Source: CAVPGH01 sp046726955
GTDB lineage: Bacteria; Acidobacteriota; Vicinamibacteria; Fen-336
Direction: 5' to 3'
Assembly (NCBI GenBank): GCA_046726955.1
Contig: JBKPBQ010000610.1
Location: forward strand, 1-25,545
Length of the DNA stretch: 25,545 nt
Position numbers and translations under genes: made by a program
In this document: piece by piece, positions 17,927 to 25,545 of the stretch
How positions within the stretch are numbered: the first letter of the stretch is position 1
How the letters are laid out: the number at the start of each line of letters is the position of its first letter
The notes under the pieces: generated by a model
Databases searched by the model: none
What the model saw: only the letters and a program-made list of their open reading frames with translations
Told to the model about the DNA's origin: nothing

Positions 17927-19414
17927 ATGGGCCCGCTCGCCGGGGGCCGACTCCTCCTCTTCGCCCTCTACTTCGCCAGCCGGCTCTTCTCGCTCCTCCT
18001 GCTTCCCGTCTTCCTGGACGAGACGCTCCACGCGCGGTGGGCGCGCGAGATCGCGGAGGGCCGTCGGCCGCTGGGCCGGCCCTGGGAGTGGGGACGGGCG
18101 CTCACGGTCTGGCTGGGGGCCCTCGTCACGCCCTGGGCGAGGGACCTGCTCTGGGCGAACCGCGCCCTGAGCGTCGTCGCCGGGGCGATCGCGCTGTGGG
18201 CCACGATCGAGGTCGGGCGGCGTCTCTACGACGACCGTACAGGGCTCGTCGCCGGCTTCCTCTACGTCGTCTGCCCGTTCACGCTCTTCTACGACCGGAT
18301 GGCGCTCGCCGACGCGGCTCTCGGCGCCGCGGCCGCCCTCGTCCTCCTTGCGAGCGTGAGAGCGGCGACGGAGGGCTCGACGCGTCAGGGAATCGCCGCC
18401 GGAGTGGCCCTCCTCGCCTGCGTCCTCACCAAGGCCCCGGGCGTCCTGCTCTTCGGCATTCCCGTGGCGGCCGGTCTCTTCCTCCGTGCGGGCCGCGCGG
18501 GCTGGCGCGGGCTCGCCTGGGCCTACCTCGTGGGCGTACCTCCCGCCGCGTACGCGCTCTGGCGGTTCCTCGCCACGCGGAACGCGGAGCGCATGGTGGA
18601 CATCGCGACCGAGAACCCGGCGGGGCCCCTCGACCGGTTCCTCGGGAACCTGGCCGAGGCCTCGGGGTGGCTCTGGACGTACTGGACGGGACCCGTCGTG
18701 ATCCTGGGGGCCGTGGGCCTCGTGGTCGCCCTTCGCTCCCGGGACGGGCGCGGGCTTCTTCTCTTCGCGCTCGTCCTCGGCCCCGTCGCCGCCTTCGCGG
18801 CGCTCCTCTCGAGGTGGCTCCCCCGCTATCTTTTGTTTACGTCCGTTCCTTTCCTCCTCCTGGCCGCCTTCGGCTTCTCGGCGATCGTCCGGAGGGTGCC
18901 CGCGGCGGCGTCCCTCGGGCTTCTCGCCCTTTCGGTCCTGCCCTGCCTGCGCTTCGACTACGATCTCCTGAGCGACCCCGCGCGGGCGCGCTTCGTCCCC
19001 GTCGATCGCGACCAGTTCGTGACGAGCTGGACTTCCGGGTACGGGACGCGCGAGACGATCGGTCTCGTGAAGGCCGCGCTCGACGCGCACCCGGCGGGAG
19101 TCACGGTGGTGACGCACGTGAACCGTTTCCGCACGCTCCGGGCGACCCCTCTCGCCCTGGGGCTCGCCTTCGCCCGCGAGCCGCGGGTGAGGCTCGAGGA
19201 TTGGGACCTCGCCGATCCCACGGCGCTGCCCGCGCTCGAAGCGTGGGCGGCGGAAGGGCCGACCCTCGTCATCGTTCCCCGCTCCGACCCCGCCATCCCC
19301 CCGCCGTCGCTGGCGCCGTTCGGGAGCCGGCTGGAGCGTCTGGCCACCACGACCAAGCCCGACGGCCGTCCCGCCGACGACGTCTATCAGTTCGCGCCCG
19401 GAGCCGCGCCTTGA
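17927..19414 (+). CDS. GT39-like membrane glycosyltransferase
   Basis: A 495-residue membrane protein with roughly 9-11 hydrophobic helices and a soluble C-terminal region, the layout of the ArnT/PMT_2 (GT39/GT83) superfamily. These enzymes move a sugar from a polyprenyl-phosphate carrier to protein or lipid on the outer face of the membrane. The first loop contains the acidic pair D31-E32 (LPVFLDETLHARWAREI), the usual catalytic position, and a second conserved-looking acidic motif is FYDRMALADAALG. Acceptor and sugar are unknown. The ATG has an AGGGGG purine run very close upstream, inside the previous stop region. The stop TGA overlaps the TTG start of the AddB-like gene, linking envelope and DNA-repair genes in one transcript. 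Confidence 0.85.
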   Translation: MGPLAGGRLLLFALYFASRLFSLLLLPVFLDETLHARWAREIAEGRRPLGRPWEWGRALTVWLGALVTPWARDLLWANRALSVVAGAIALWATIEVGRRLYDDRTGLVAGFLYVVCPFTLFYDRMALADAALGAAAALVLLASVRAATEGSTRQGIAAGVALLACVLTKAPGVLLFGIPVAAGLFLRAGRAGWRGLAWAYLVGVPPAAYALWRFLATRNAERMVDIATENPAGPLDRFLGNLAEASGWLWTYWTGPVVILGAVGLVVALRSRDGRGLLLFALVLGPVAAFAALLSRWLPRYLLFTSVPFLLLAAFGFSAIVRRVPAAASLGLLALSVLPCLRFDYDLLSDPARARFVPVDRDQFVTSWTSGYGTRETIGLVKAALDAHPAGVTVVTHVNRFRTLRATPLALGLAFAREPRVRLEDWDLADPTALPALEAWAAEGPTLVIVPRSDPAIPPPSLAPFGSRLERLATTTKPDGRPADDVYQFAPGAAP

Positions 19415-22400
19415 ACCCCATCGTCCTCCTCGCCCCGTCAATGGCCGCGGCCATCGAGCTGCCGCGCCGGCTCGCCGCCGCGGGCCAGGCGGTGGCGCTC
19501 TACCGCTTCCCGGAGCCGGGCCGCGACCACTATCGCTCCGGTGTCCTCGACCTCGCGCGCGCGGTGGCGGAGGCGGAGCTCCTGGGCAAGGGTCTCGGCG
19601 CCTGGGACGCCGGGCACGACGCGCGCCTCGCCGCGCGCCTGCTCGACGAGGACACGGGCGGCGGCCTGCGTCTTCCCGCCGACGTGCCCCGCGGTCCGGT
19701 GGCGGCGGCACTCGCGCGGACGCTCGAGGACCTCCGGCAGGCCAGCGTTCCCCCGGAGCATCTCGAGGCGCTCGCCGAGCGCGCGCGCGACGCTCCCGAA
19801 GACCGCGAGCGCCTGCGCGCCCTCGCCCGCCTCCATCGGGCGTTCGAGGCCAAGCGCGAGGGCCGCGTCGCCGACCCGGGCACCGTCCTGCGCGCGGCCG
19901 CGGCCGCCCTGGGCCGGGCGCCGTGGCTGCAGGGCGCCGAGGTCCTGATCGTCGAGGACCTCGAGCTCGACGAGCGCGAGAAGGAGTTCCTGGCCGCGGT
20001 GGCGCGGCGGTTCCGCGTGCGGCTGCTGCGTCGAGACGTCCCGCCCTCGCTGGCCGCGTCGTCCTTCCGCACCTGGGCGCGAGACAACGGCATCGCGGAG
20101 GTCGCGTGGGAGGACAGCCTCCTCGCCCCGCTCGCCCCGCCTCCGCCCGCGCCGAGCCTGCTGCGCCTGCGGCAGCGTCTCTTCGAGGCTCCGGAGGGAC
20201 GGCCGCCCACGGACGGAGCCGTCGAGCTCCTCACCGCGCCCGGCGAAGCGGGCGAGGTGCGCGCGCTCACGCGGCGGCTCCTGCGCGAGGCAGGGCGCGG
20301 CGTGCCCTTCGAGGACATGGGGGTGATCCTTCCCCGCGCCGACCGCTACGCGCCGCTCTTCGCGGACCTCTTCGACCGGCTGGGCATCCCGTTCCAGCTC
20401 CACCCTTCGCTGCCGCTGCGGAGCGGCCGGCTCGCCCGGTCGCTGCTGCTCCTCTTCCGCAGCCGCGGGCTCCTCCGGACGTCGGTGATGGAGTTCCTGA
20501 CCTTCGCGCCCGTCCCGTTCGCGTCGCTCCTGGGCGCGGGGACGCGCGCCGACCCGTCGCAGTGGGACGAGCTCTCTCGGGACGCGCGGATCGTCTCGGG
20601 CCTCGACCGCTGGCAGGCCGGCCTCGGCGCCGTGGCTCGCGAGGAGAGGGAGGCCGCCGGGCGCGAGAAGGAGGAAGAGCGCGCGGCGCGCCGCCGCCGC
20701 CGCGCCGAGGACGCCGAAGCGTGCCTGCGCGTGCTGGAGGCGCTCGCCGCGGACCTCGACCGCCTCGACGGCGAGGCGTCGTGGCCGGAGTGGTCGGAGC
20801 GTCTGCGCGAGGTGGCCGCGCGCTGGCTGCGCGCGCCCGGAGACGAGCCCGACCGCGAGTGGGAGGCCGTGCTGCGAGTGGTGGACGAGCTCGCCGCCCT
20901 CGGGCGGATCGACCCGCGCGTCCGCTGGGCCGAGGTCGAGGCGGTCGTGGAGGCGCGATTCGAGACCCGCCGGCTTCCGCTCGCCGCGCCCTCCGCGGGT
21001 GCCGTGCACGTGGGCGCTCTCGACGCCATGGCCGGACTGCCGTTCCGCGTGGTCGCAATCCCCGGCCTCGTCGAGGGCGGCTACCCGGGTGTCCTCCGCC
21101 CCGATCCGTTCCTGCTCGACGCGGAACGCGAAGCGCTGGCCGAAGGCCCGCCGCCGCCCGCGACAGGGAAGAAGGGACCGGCCCAGCTCGCCCTCTTCGG
21201 GCCCGAGGAGAAAGCGCTCGCCACCACCCAGGACCGGCTGCGCGAGGCGCGGCGCCTCTTCGCCCGGGCCGTCGGCCAGGCCAGGGAGCGTCTCCTCCTC
21301 TCGTATCCCCGCGCCGACCCGCGGTCCGGACGCGAGCGGATGCCCTCGCTCTTCTTCGCCGCCGCGGCGTCCGCCCTCGAAGGCCGGCCGCTCTCCAGCA
21401 CGGAGCTGCAGGGCCTCGTCGTGGAGGACGAGCCGCGCGACGTGGACGACGCGCTCGACGCCGGCGAGCGCGACCGCCGGCGCATGCTCCAGGACCCGAA
21501 GGCCGCCGCGGACGCGATCGGCGCGGGGTCGATGTTCTTCCGGCAGTCGCGCTGGGCGGTCCAGGGCCGGCTCGCCAACCGGCTCACCCCTTACGACGGC
21601 TTCCTGGGCTCCCTCGACGACGACGTCCGGCGTCGCCTCGACCCCGTGGCCTCCTCGATCTCCGCGAGCCGGCTCGCCACGTTCTCGCGCTGCGGCTTCC
21701 AGTACCTTCTTCAATACGTGCTCCGCATCCCCCCGACGCTCGAGCCCGAGGAGCGGAGAAAGCTCGAGCCGCTCGAGCGCGGGAACCTCTTCCACCAGGT
21801 GGCGGAGCTCTTCCTCCGCGCGATGCGCGAGGAAGGCCGTCTGCCCCTGCAGGACACGGAGGAGATGCAGGAGCGGCTGGCCGAGATGGGCGAGTTGGCG
21901 CTCACCGAACACGTGGCCGGCAGCCCGCCGCGCTTCCGCGCGCTCTGGGACCGGGAGAAGCGGCGCTTCCACGCGATGCTCGCCGAGTGGCTGCGCCGCG
22001 AGGCCCGCTCGGCGGGCAAGGCGATGCCCGCGCACTTCGAGGTGAGCTTCGGCTTGCCGATCGCGCCGGGGGACGACCGCGAGCCGCACGACCCGGAGCC
22101 GCTCGAGGTCGACCTCGGCGACGGGCGGCGCCTCCGCGTGCAGGGCAAGATCGACCGCATCGACCGTCGCGACGACGGCTCTCTGGTGCTTCGCGACTAC
22201 AAGACGGGCAAGGCTCCCGTCCGGGACGACGGCGGCCTCTTCCGCGGGGGCAAGCAGCTCCAGGTGCCGTTCTACATCCTGGCTGTAGAGAAGCTCTTTC
22301 CCGGCTCGCGCGTGGTGGACGCCTTCCTCGACTACGTGGACGGGGGGCGGCAGGTCGCGGTCGATCCCGCGTACGTGCGGAGCGAAGGCTTCCGCAACAT

Positions 22401-22578
22401 GCTGCGCGAGCTCGTGGACCTCGTGGGCCGGGGAGTCTTCCTCCAGGAGCCCGCCGTCTGCGACTGGTGCGACTACACGGCAGTCTGCGGCCCCAAGGGC
22501 CTGCTCACCGCGCGCCGCCGCTTCAAGATCAACGACCCGGAGGTGCAGAAGGCGCTCCGGGTCCGGGACCTCGGATGA
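19411..22578 (+). CDS. addB: AddB-like PD-(D/E)XK exonuclease subunit
   Basis: A 1055-residue protein, the likely partner of the AddA-type helicase encoded next. AddAB resects double-strand breaks for recombination. The C-terminus holds the RecB-type nuclease: GNLFHQV with His795, GKIDRID with Asp915, and LRDYKTGK with Asp929 and Lys931, then LQVPFYILAVEK. Four cysteines, C761 (SRCGFQYL), C1017, C1020 and C1026 (CDWCDYTAVC), match the spacing style of the AddB [4Fe-4S] staple. The N-terminus, NPIVLLAPSMAAAIELPRRL, lacks a Walker A P-loop, so the helicase-like half is probably inactive, as in RexB. I chose TTG 19411: it overlaps the upstream stop (TTGA) and has CGGAG (19399-19403) upstream; ATG 19441 would cut the first beta strand. 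Its stop overlaps the next ATG (ATGA). Confidence 0.87.
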   Translation: MNPIVLLAPSMAAAIELPRRLAAAGQAVALYRFPEPGRDHYRSGVLDLARAVAEAELLGKGLGAWDAGHDARLAARLLDEDTGGGLRLPADVPRGPVAAALARTLEDLRQASVPPEHLEALAERARDAPEDRERLRALARLHRAFEAKREGRVADPGTVLRAAAAALGRAPWLQGAEVLIVEDLELDEREKEFLAAVARRFRVRLLRRDVPPSLAASSFRTWARDNGIAEVAWEDSLLAPLAPPPPAPSLLRLRQRLFEAPEGRPPTDGAVELLTAPGEAGEVRALTRRLLREAGRGVPFEDMGVILPRADRYAPLFADLFDRLGIPFQLHPSLPLRSGRLARSLLLLFRSRGLLRTSVMEFLTFAPVPFASLLGAGTRADPSQWDELSRDARIVSGLDRWQAGLGAVAREEREAAGREKEEERAARRRRRAEDAEACLRVLEALAADLDRLDGEASWPEWSERLREVAARWLRAPGDEPDREWEAVLRVVDELAALGRIDPRVRWAEVEAVVEARFETRRLPLAAPSAGAVHVGALDAMAGLPFRVVAIPGLVEGGYPGVLRPDPFLLDAEREALAEGPPPPATGKKGPAQLALFGPEEKALATTQDRLREARRLFARAVGQARERLLLSYPRADPRSGRERMPSLFFAAAASALEGRPLSSTELQGLVVEDEPRDVDDALDAGERDRRRMLQDPKAAADAIGAGSMFFRQSRWAVQGRLANRLTPYDGFLGSLDDDVRRRLDPVASSISASRLATFSRCGFQYLLQYVLRIPPTLEPEERRKLEPLERGNLFHQVAELFLRAMREEGRLPLQDTEEMQERLAEMGELALTEHVAGSPPRFRALWDREKRRFHAMLAEWLRREARSAGKAMPAHFEVSFGLPIAPGDDREPHDPEPLEVDLGDGRRLRVQGKIDRIDRRDDGSLVLRDYKTGKAPVRDDGGLFRGGKQLQVPFYILAVEKLFPGSRVVDAFLDYVDGGRQVAVDPAYVRSEGFRNMLRELVDLVGRGVFLQEPAVCDWCDYTAVCGPKGLLTARRRFKINDPEVQKALRVRDLG

Positions 22579-25545
22579 CGTTCCTCCCCGTCGACCACGA
22601 GGCGCGCGAGCGGGCCCGCCGCGACTTCACCACGAGCTTCGTGGTGGAGGCGGGAGCGGGCACGGGCAAGACGACGCTCCTGGTGGACCGCATCGAATGC
22701 CTCGTGCGGACGGGGACCGCCAAGCTCACCGAGATCGCGGCCGTGACGTTCACGGAGAACGCCGCTGCCACCATGAAGCTGCGGCTGCGCGAGCGGCTGG
22801 AGAGGACGCGGGCGGACGCGGACGTCCCCGCCGCGGAGCGCGAGCGGGCCGCGGCCGCGCTCGACGTGCTCGAGCGCGCGCCGATCTCCACGATCCACGC
22901 GCTCTGCGCGGCCATGCTCCAGGAGCGCCCGCTCGAGTGCGGTGTCCACCCTGGCTTCCGCGTGGCCGACGACGGCGAGATGGAGGTGCTCTTCTCGGCG
23001 GCGTGGGAGGAGTGGCTGGCCGAGCGCTTCACGGACGGCGACCCGGTGCTCGTCGAGGCCCTCGACCGCGGCATCCCCCTCGAGCCCGAGACGCCGTTCG
23101 GGGACAGGGGATCGCTGCGCGGGCTCGCCCGCGTCCTCCTCGAGCAGCGCGACCTCGACGCCCTCGTCAACCCCACGGAGGTCGACCCCCGAGCCTGGCG
23201 GGGCGAGCTCCTGGCCAAGGCGGAGCGGGCCCGCGAGCTCATCGCGGGCGTTCGCGAAGGCGACCAGCTCCGCCTGCGCCTCCACGAGTTCGTGACGATG
23301 GCCGAGCAGGCGAGGTTCTTCGAGGGCGACCAGCTCGTGGACCACCTGTTCCGGTTGAAGGAAATCCCCAGGAACTACGGGCACAAGCCGCACTGGCCGA
23401 CACCGGAAGCGCTCGACGAGGCCCGGAAGATCGCGGAGTGGACGAAGAACGGGCCCGCGGCCTGGGCGACGGCGCGCGGGGCCCGGCTCCACGGGCGGCT
23501 CGTCACCGCGCTGCGCGGCGTCGTGGACATCTACGGCCGGAAGAAGCGCGAGCAGGGGCTCCTCGACTTCGTGGACCTGCTGCTCGTCACCCGAGACGCT
23601 CTCCGCGACCGCGAGTCCGTGCGGCGCTACTTCCGCCAGCGCTTCCGCTTCCTCATCATCGACGAGTTCCAGGACACCGACCGCCTGCAGGTGGAGATCG
23701 CGCGCCTTCTTGCCGGCGAGGTCCCGGGCGGCCTCGTGGTCGTGGGCGACGCCAAGCAGTCGATCTACCGCTTCCGTCGGGCCGAGGTCTCGCTCTTCCG
23801 CCGACAGTCGGAGGAGGCGGCGCGCGAAGCGGGGCGCGCCGTGCTCCACCTCACGCAGAGCTTCCGGGCCCGTCCCGCCATCCTCCGCTTCGTGAACCGC
23901 GTCTTCCCGGACCTCATCCAGTTCTCCGTGGAGGCCGACCAGCCGGCCTACGAGGCCATCGACGCGCCCCCCGGCCTCGACGACGGTCCGGCTGTCCTCG
24001 CGCTGCGCTTCCCGGCGCCCCGGTACGCGGGCGGCGAGGAGCTGCTGCGGGCCGAGGCTCCCGCCCTCGCCCGCCTCGTGAGGGCGGCGGCCCGCGGCGA
24101 GTACGAGGTGCGCGACGGCGTGACGGGGGCCGCGCGGGCGAGCCGCGCCGGCGACGTGATGATCCTCACGCGCCGCCTCACCCAGGTGCGCCCGCTCGAG
24201 GAGGCGCTCGAAGCGGCGGGACTCCGCTTCACCACGGAAGGCGGCAAGTCGTTCTTCGACCGCCAGGAGGTGCACGAGACGCTGGCCGTGCTCCGCGCGA
24301 TCGACGACCCTTCGGATCGCGTGGCGCTCGTGGCGGCGCTGCGCTCGTCCTTCTTCGGCGTGAGCGACCGCGACATAGTCGCCTATCACCTCGCGGGGGG
24401 CGGGCTCTGGCTGGGCCCGGTGGACGCCTCGAAGCCTGGCGCTCCGTCGATCGGCCCCGCGATCGCGCTCATGCAGGAGCTCCATGTGGAGCGGACGCGC
24501 CGCAGCGTCCCCTTCCTCCTCGAGCAGCTCTACGACCGCACGCGCGTCCTCGCCGCCCTGACCGGCGCCCGGCGCGGCGAGGGCCAGGTCGCGAACCTCG
24601 AGAAGGTCGCCGCCCTCGCCCGCCAGGCCACGGACCTCGGCGTCCTCACCCTCCGCGGGTTCTGCACGCTCCTCGCGGAGCGCGTCCAGAACGCGCGCGA
24701 GGAGCCGGACCTTCCCGCTACCCGCCCCGCGGACCCCGATACCGTGCGCCTGCTCTCGATCCACAAGGCGAAGGGCCTCGAGGCCCCGATCGTCGCGCTC
24801 TACGACAGCGCCGACCGGGCGTTCCTATCCACGGAAACGGTGCCGCTCTGGGACGAGGGGAAGATCGCGATCGGCTTCCGCGGAGGGTGCCAGCCTCCGG
24901 GCTGGGAAGCGCTCGTCAAGAAGGAGGAAAGCCGCGCGCGGGCGGAGATGCGCCGTCTGTTGTACGTGGCGGCGACGCGGGCGCGCGACTGGCTCGTCGT
25001 GCCCAAGCCCCCGGCGGACGCGAGCCCGGGCGACTTCTGGCGGGACCTCTCGTCGCGCCTTCCCGCGGCCACCGACGCGGACGTGCTCGTGGTGGACGCG
25101 GACACCCTCGCGGCACCGTCGCCCGCGACGCGGTCGGACTTCCTCGTCCTCGAGGGCGCGGGCGGCAAGGATGCGGTGGCCGCGCGGTGGGAGACGGCGC
25201 GCCGGCGACTGCTCGAAGACGCGTCGCATCGTCCGTTCATCCCCGCGTCGGTGACGGACGCGGCGCCGTCGCCGACCCCGCTCGACGCGGCGCGGCCGGG
25301 CTCGGCAATCGGACGCGAGTTCGGCCGGCTCGTTCACCAGCTCCTCGAGTGGGTCGCCTTCGGCGACGGGGGGGCGGAGAGCGTCCGCAGCATGGCCGAG
25401 GCGCTCGCCCCTTCCTTCGGTCTCGCTCCGGAGACCGCACGGCGGGCGGGAGAGCACGCCGCGCGCGCCCTGGCGCTTCCCGTGATCGACCGCGCACGCC
25501 GCGCGGAGAGGGTGTGGAGGGAGCTGCCTCTCGCCTTCACCGACG
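22575..25545 (+). CDS. addA: AddA-like UvrD/RecB-family helicase-nuclease, 3' end outside window
   Basis: The first 990 codons of a superfamily 1 helicase; the frame is still open at the window edge. Motif I is VVEAGAGTGKTT with Lys32, motif II is IIDEFQDTD with Asp363-Glu364, then VGDAKQSIYRFRRAEV (motif III), LTQSFRARPAIL (motif IV), LSIHKAKGLEAPIV (727 onward, motif V) and MRRLLYVAATRARD (792 onward, motif VI). Near the end, GREFGRLVHQLLEW begins a RecB-type nuclease domain whose active site is cut off. This is the motor of the AddAB break-resection complex, which unwinds DNA ends and loads recombinase. ATG 22575 overlaps the AddB-like stop (ATGA), giving translational coupling. I favour AddA over UvrD or PcrA because of the nuclease start and the AddB-like neighbour. 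Confidence 0.93.
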   Translation, partial: MTFLPVDHEARERARRDFTTSFVVEAGAGTGKTTLLVDRIECLVRTGTAKLTEIAAVTFTENAAATMKLRLRERLERTRADADVPAAERERAAAALDVLERAPISTIHALCAAMLQERPLECGVHPGFRVADDGEMEVLFSAAWEEWLAERFTDGDPVLVEALDRGIPLEPETPFGDRGSLRGLARVLLEQRDLDALVNPTEVDPRAWRGELLAKAERARELIAGVREGDQLRLRLHEFVTMAEQARFFEGDQLVDHLFRLKEIPRNYGHKPHWPTPEALDEARKIAEWTKNGPAAWATARGARLHGRLVTALRGVVDIYGRKKREQGLLDFVDLLLVTRDALRDRESVRRYFRQRFRFLIIDEFQDTDRLQVEIARLLAGEVPGGLVVVGDAKQSIYRFRRAEVSLFRRQSEEAAREAGRAVLHLTQSFRARPAILRFVNRVFPDLIQFSVEADQPAYEAIDAPPGLDDGPAVLALRFPAPRYAGGEELLRAEAPALARLVRAAARGEYEVRDGVTGAARASRAGDVMILTRRLTQVRPLEEALEAAGLRFTTEGGKSFFDRQEVHETLAVLRAIDDPSDRVALVAALRSSFFGVSDRDIVAYHLAGGGLWLGPVDASKPGAPSIGPAIALMQELHVERTRRSVPFLLEQLYDRTRVLAALTGARRGEGQVANLEKVAALARQATDLGVLTLRGFCTLLAERVQNAREEPDLPATRPADPDTVRLLSIHKAKGLEAPIVALYDSADRAFLSTETVPLWDEGKIAIGFRGGCQPPGWEALVKKEESRARAEMRRLLYVAATRARDWLVVPKPPADASPGDFWRDLSSRLPAATDADVLVVDADTLAAPSPATRSDFLVLEGAGGKDAVAARWETARRRLLEDASHRPFIPASVTDAAPSPTPLDAARPGSAIGREFGRLVHQLLEWVAFGDGGAESVRSMAEALAPSFGLAPETARRAGEHAARALALPVIDRARRAERVWRELPLAFTD

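Noticed and set aside
16621..19410. In-frame upstream extension of the AddB-like frame through three other genes.
   Set aside because: It reads as Arg/Pro/Ser-rich shadow of genes with clear products; TTG 19411 has start/stop overlap and a ribosome binding site.
19438..24764. Long minus-strand frames opposite addB and addA.
   Set aside because: Shadow frames of high-GC coding DNA with Glu/Arg/Leu repeats and no domain evidence.

Overview
This window is a very GC-rich (roughly 70% by eye) stretch of bacterial chromosome, packed with genes and with no tRNA, rRNA, CRISPR array or insertion sequence that I can recognise. The mix of genes suggests a soil or sediment bacterium of the Acidobacteriota type: a Ser/Thr kinase fused to a TonB C-terminal domain, an ECF sigma/FecR pair, Tat-exported proteins, a YdeP-like molybdoenzyme and sigma-54-type AAA+ regulators. 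This is inference from gene content; Myxococcota or a related phylum is possible.

Layout. (1) 1-929: the 3' end of a sigma-54-type AAA+/Fis regulator, converging on a Tat-signal aldo/keto reductase (936-1937, minus). (2) 2101-4822: an operon of ECF sigma factor, FecR-like membrane protein and secreted HEWGTF-motif protein, each joined to the next by an ATGA overlap. (3) 4819-10988, minus: a run of genes read kinase-HEAT-TM-TonB fusion, small Tat-signal protein, amidase, FdhF/YdeP-like molybdopterin oxidoreductase. (4) 11136-15911, plus and divergent from the kinase: a large P-loop ATPase with a TPR-like C-terminal half, then an FHA-AAA+-Fis regulator that has its own sigma-54-like promoter. 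(5) 16014-25545, plus: MFS transporter, DUF4013-like membrane protein, GT39-like membrane glycosyltransferase, AddB-like nuclease and AddA-like helicase-nuclease. The last gene runs off the right edge.

How the parts may work together. Region 3/4 looks like a signalling island. A transmembrane Ser/Thr kinase with a periplasmic TonB-type domain shares a divergent promoter region with a STAND-like ATPase, and next comes a regulator whose FHA domain is of the type that reads phosphothreonine. Both AAA+ regulators in the window have altered GAFTGA loops (GAFTDA and GAATGV), so their dependence on sigma-54 is uncertain. Region 5 ends in an AddAB-type double-strand-break repair pair whose AddB-like subunit has no visible N-terminal P-loop but keeps the nuclease and Fe-S cysteine motifs.

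Several transcription units appear to start with a TANNNT -10 box very close to the start codon and no Shine-Dalgarno sequence, which suggests leaderless or near-leaderless mRNAs. Genes inside operons use start/stop overlaps (ATGA, GTGA, TTGA). No gene-free stretch exceeds about 170 bases.
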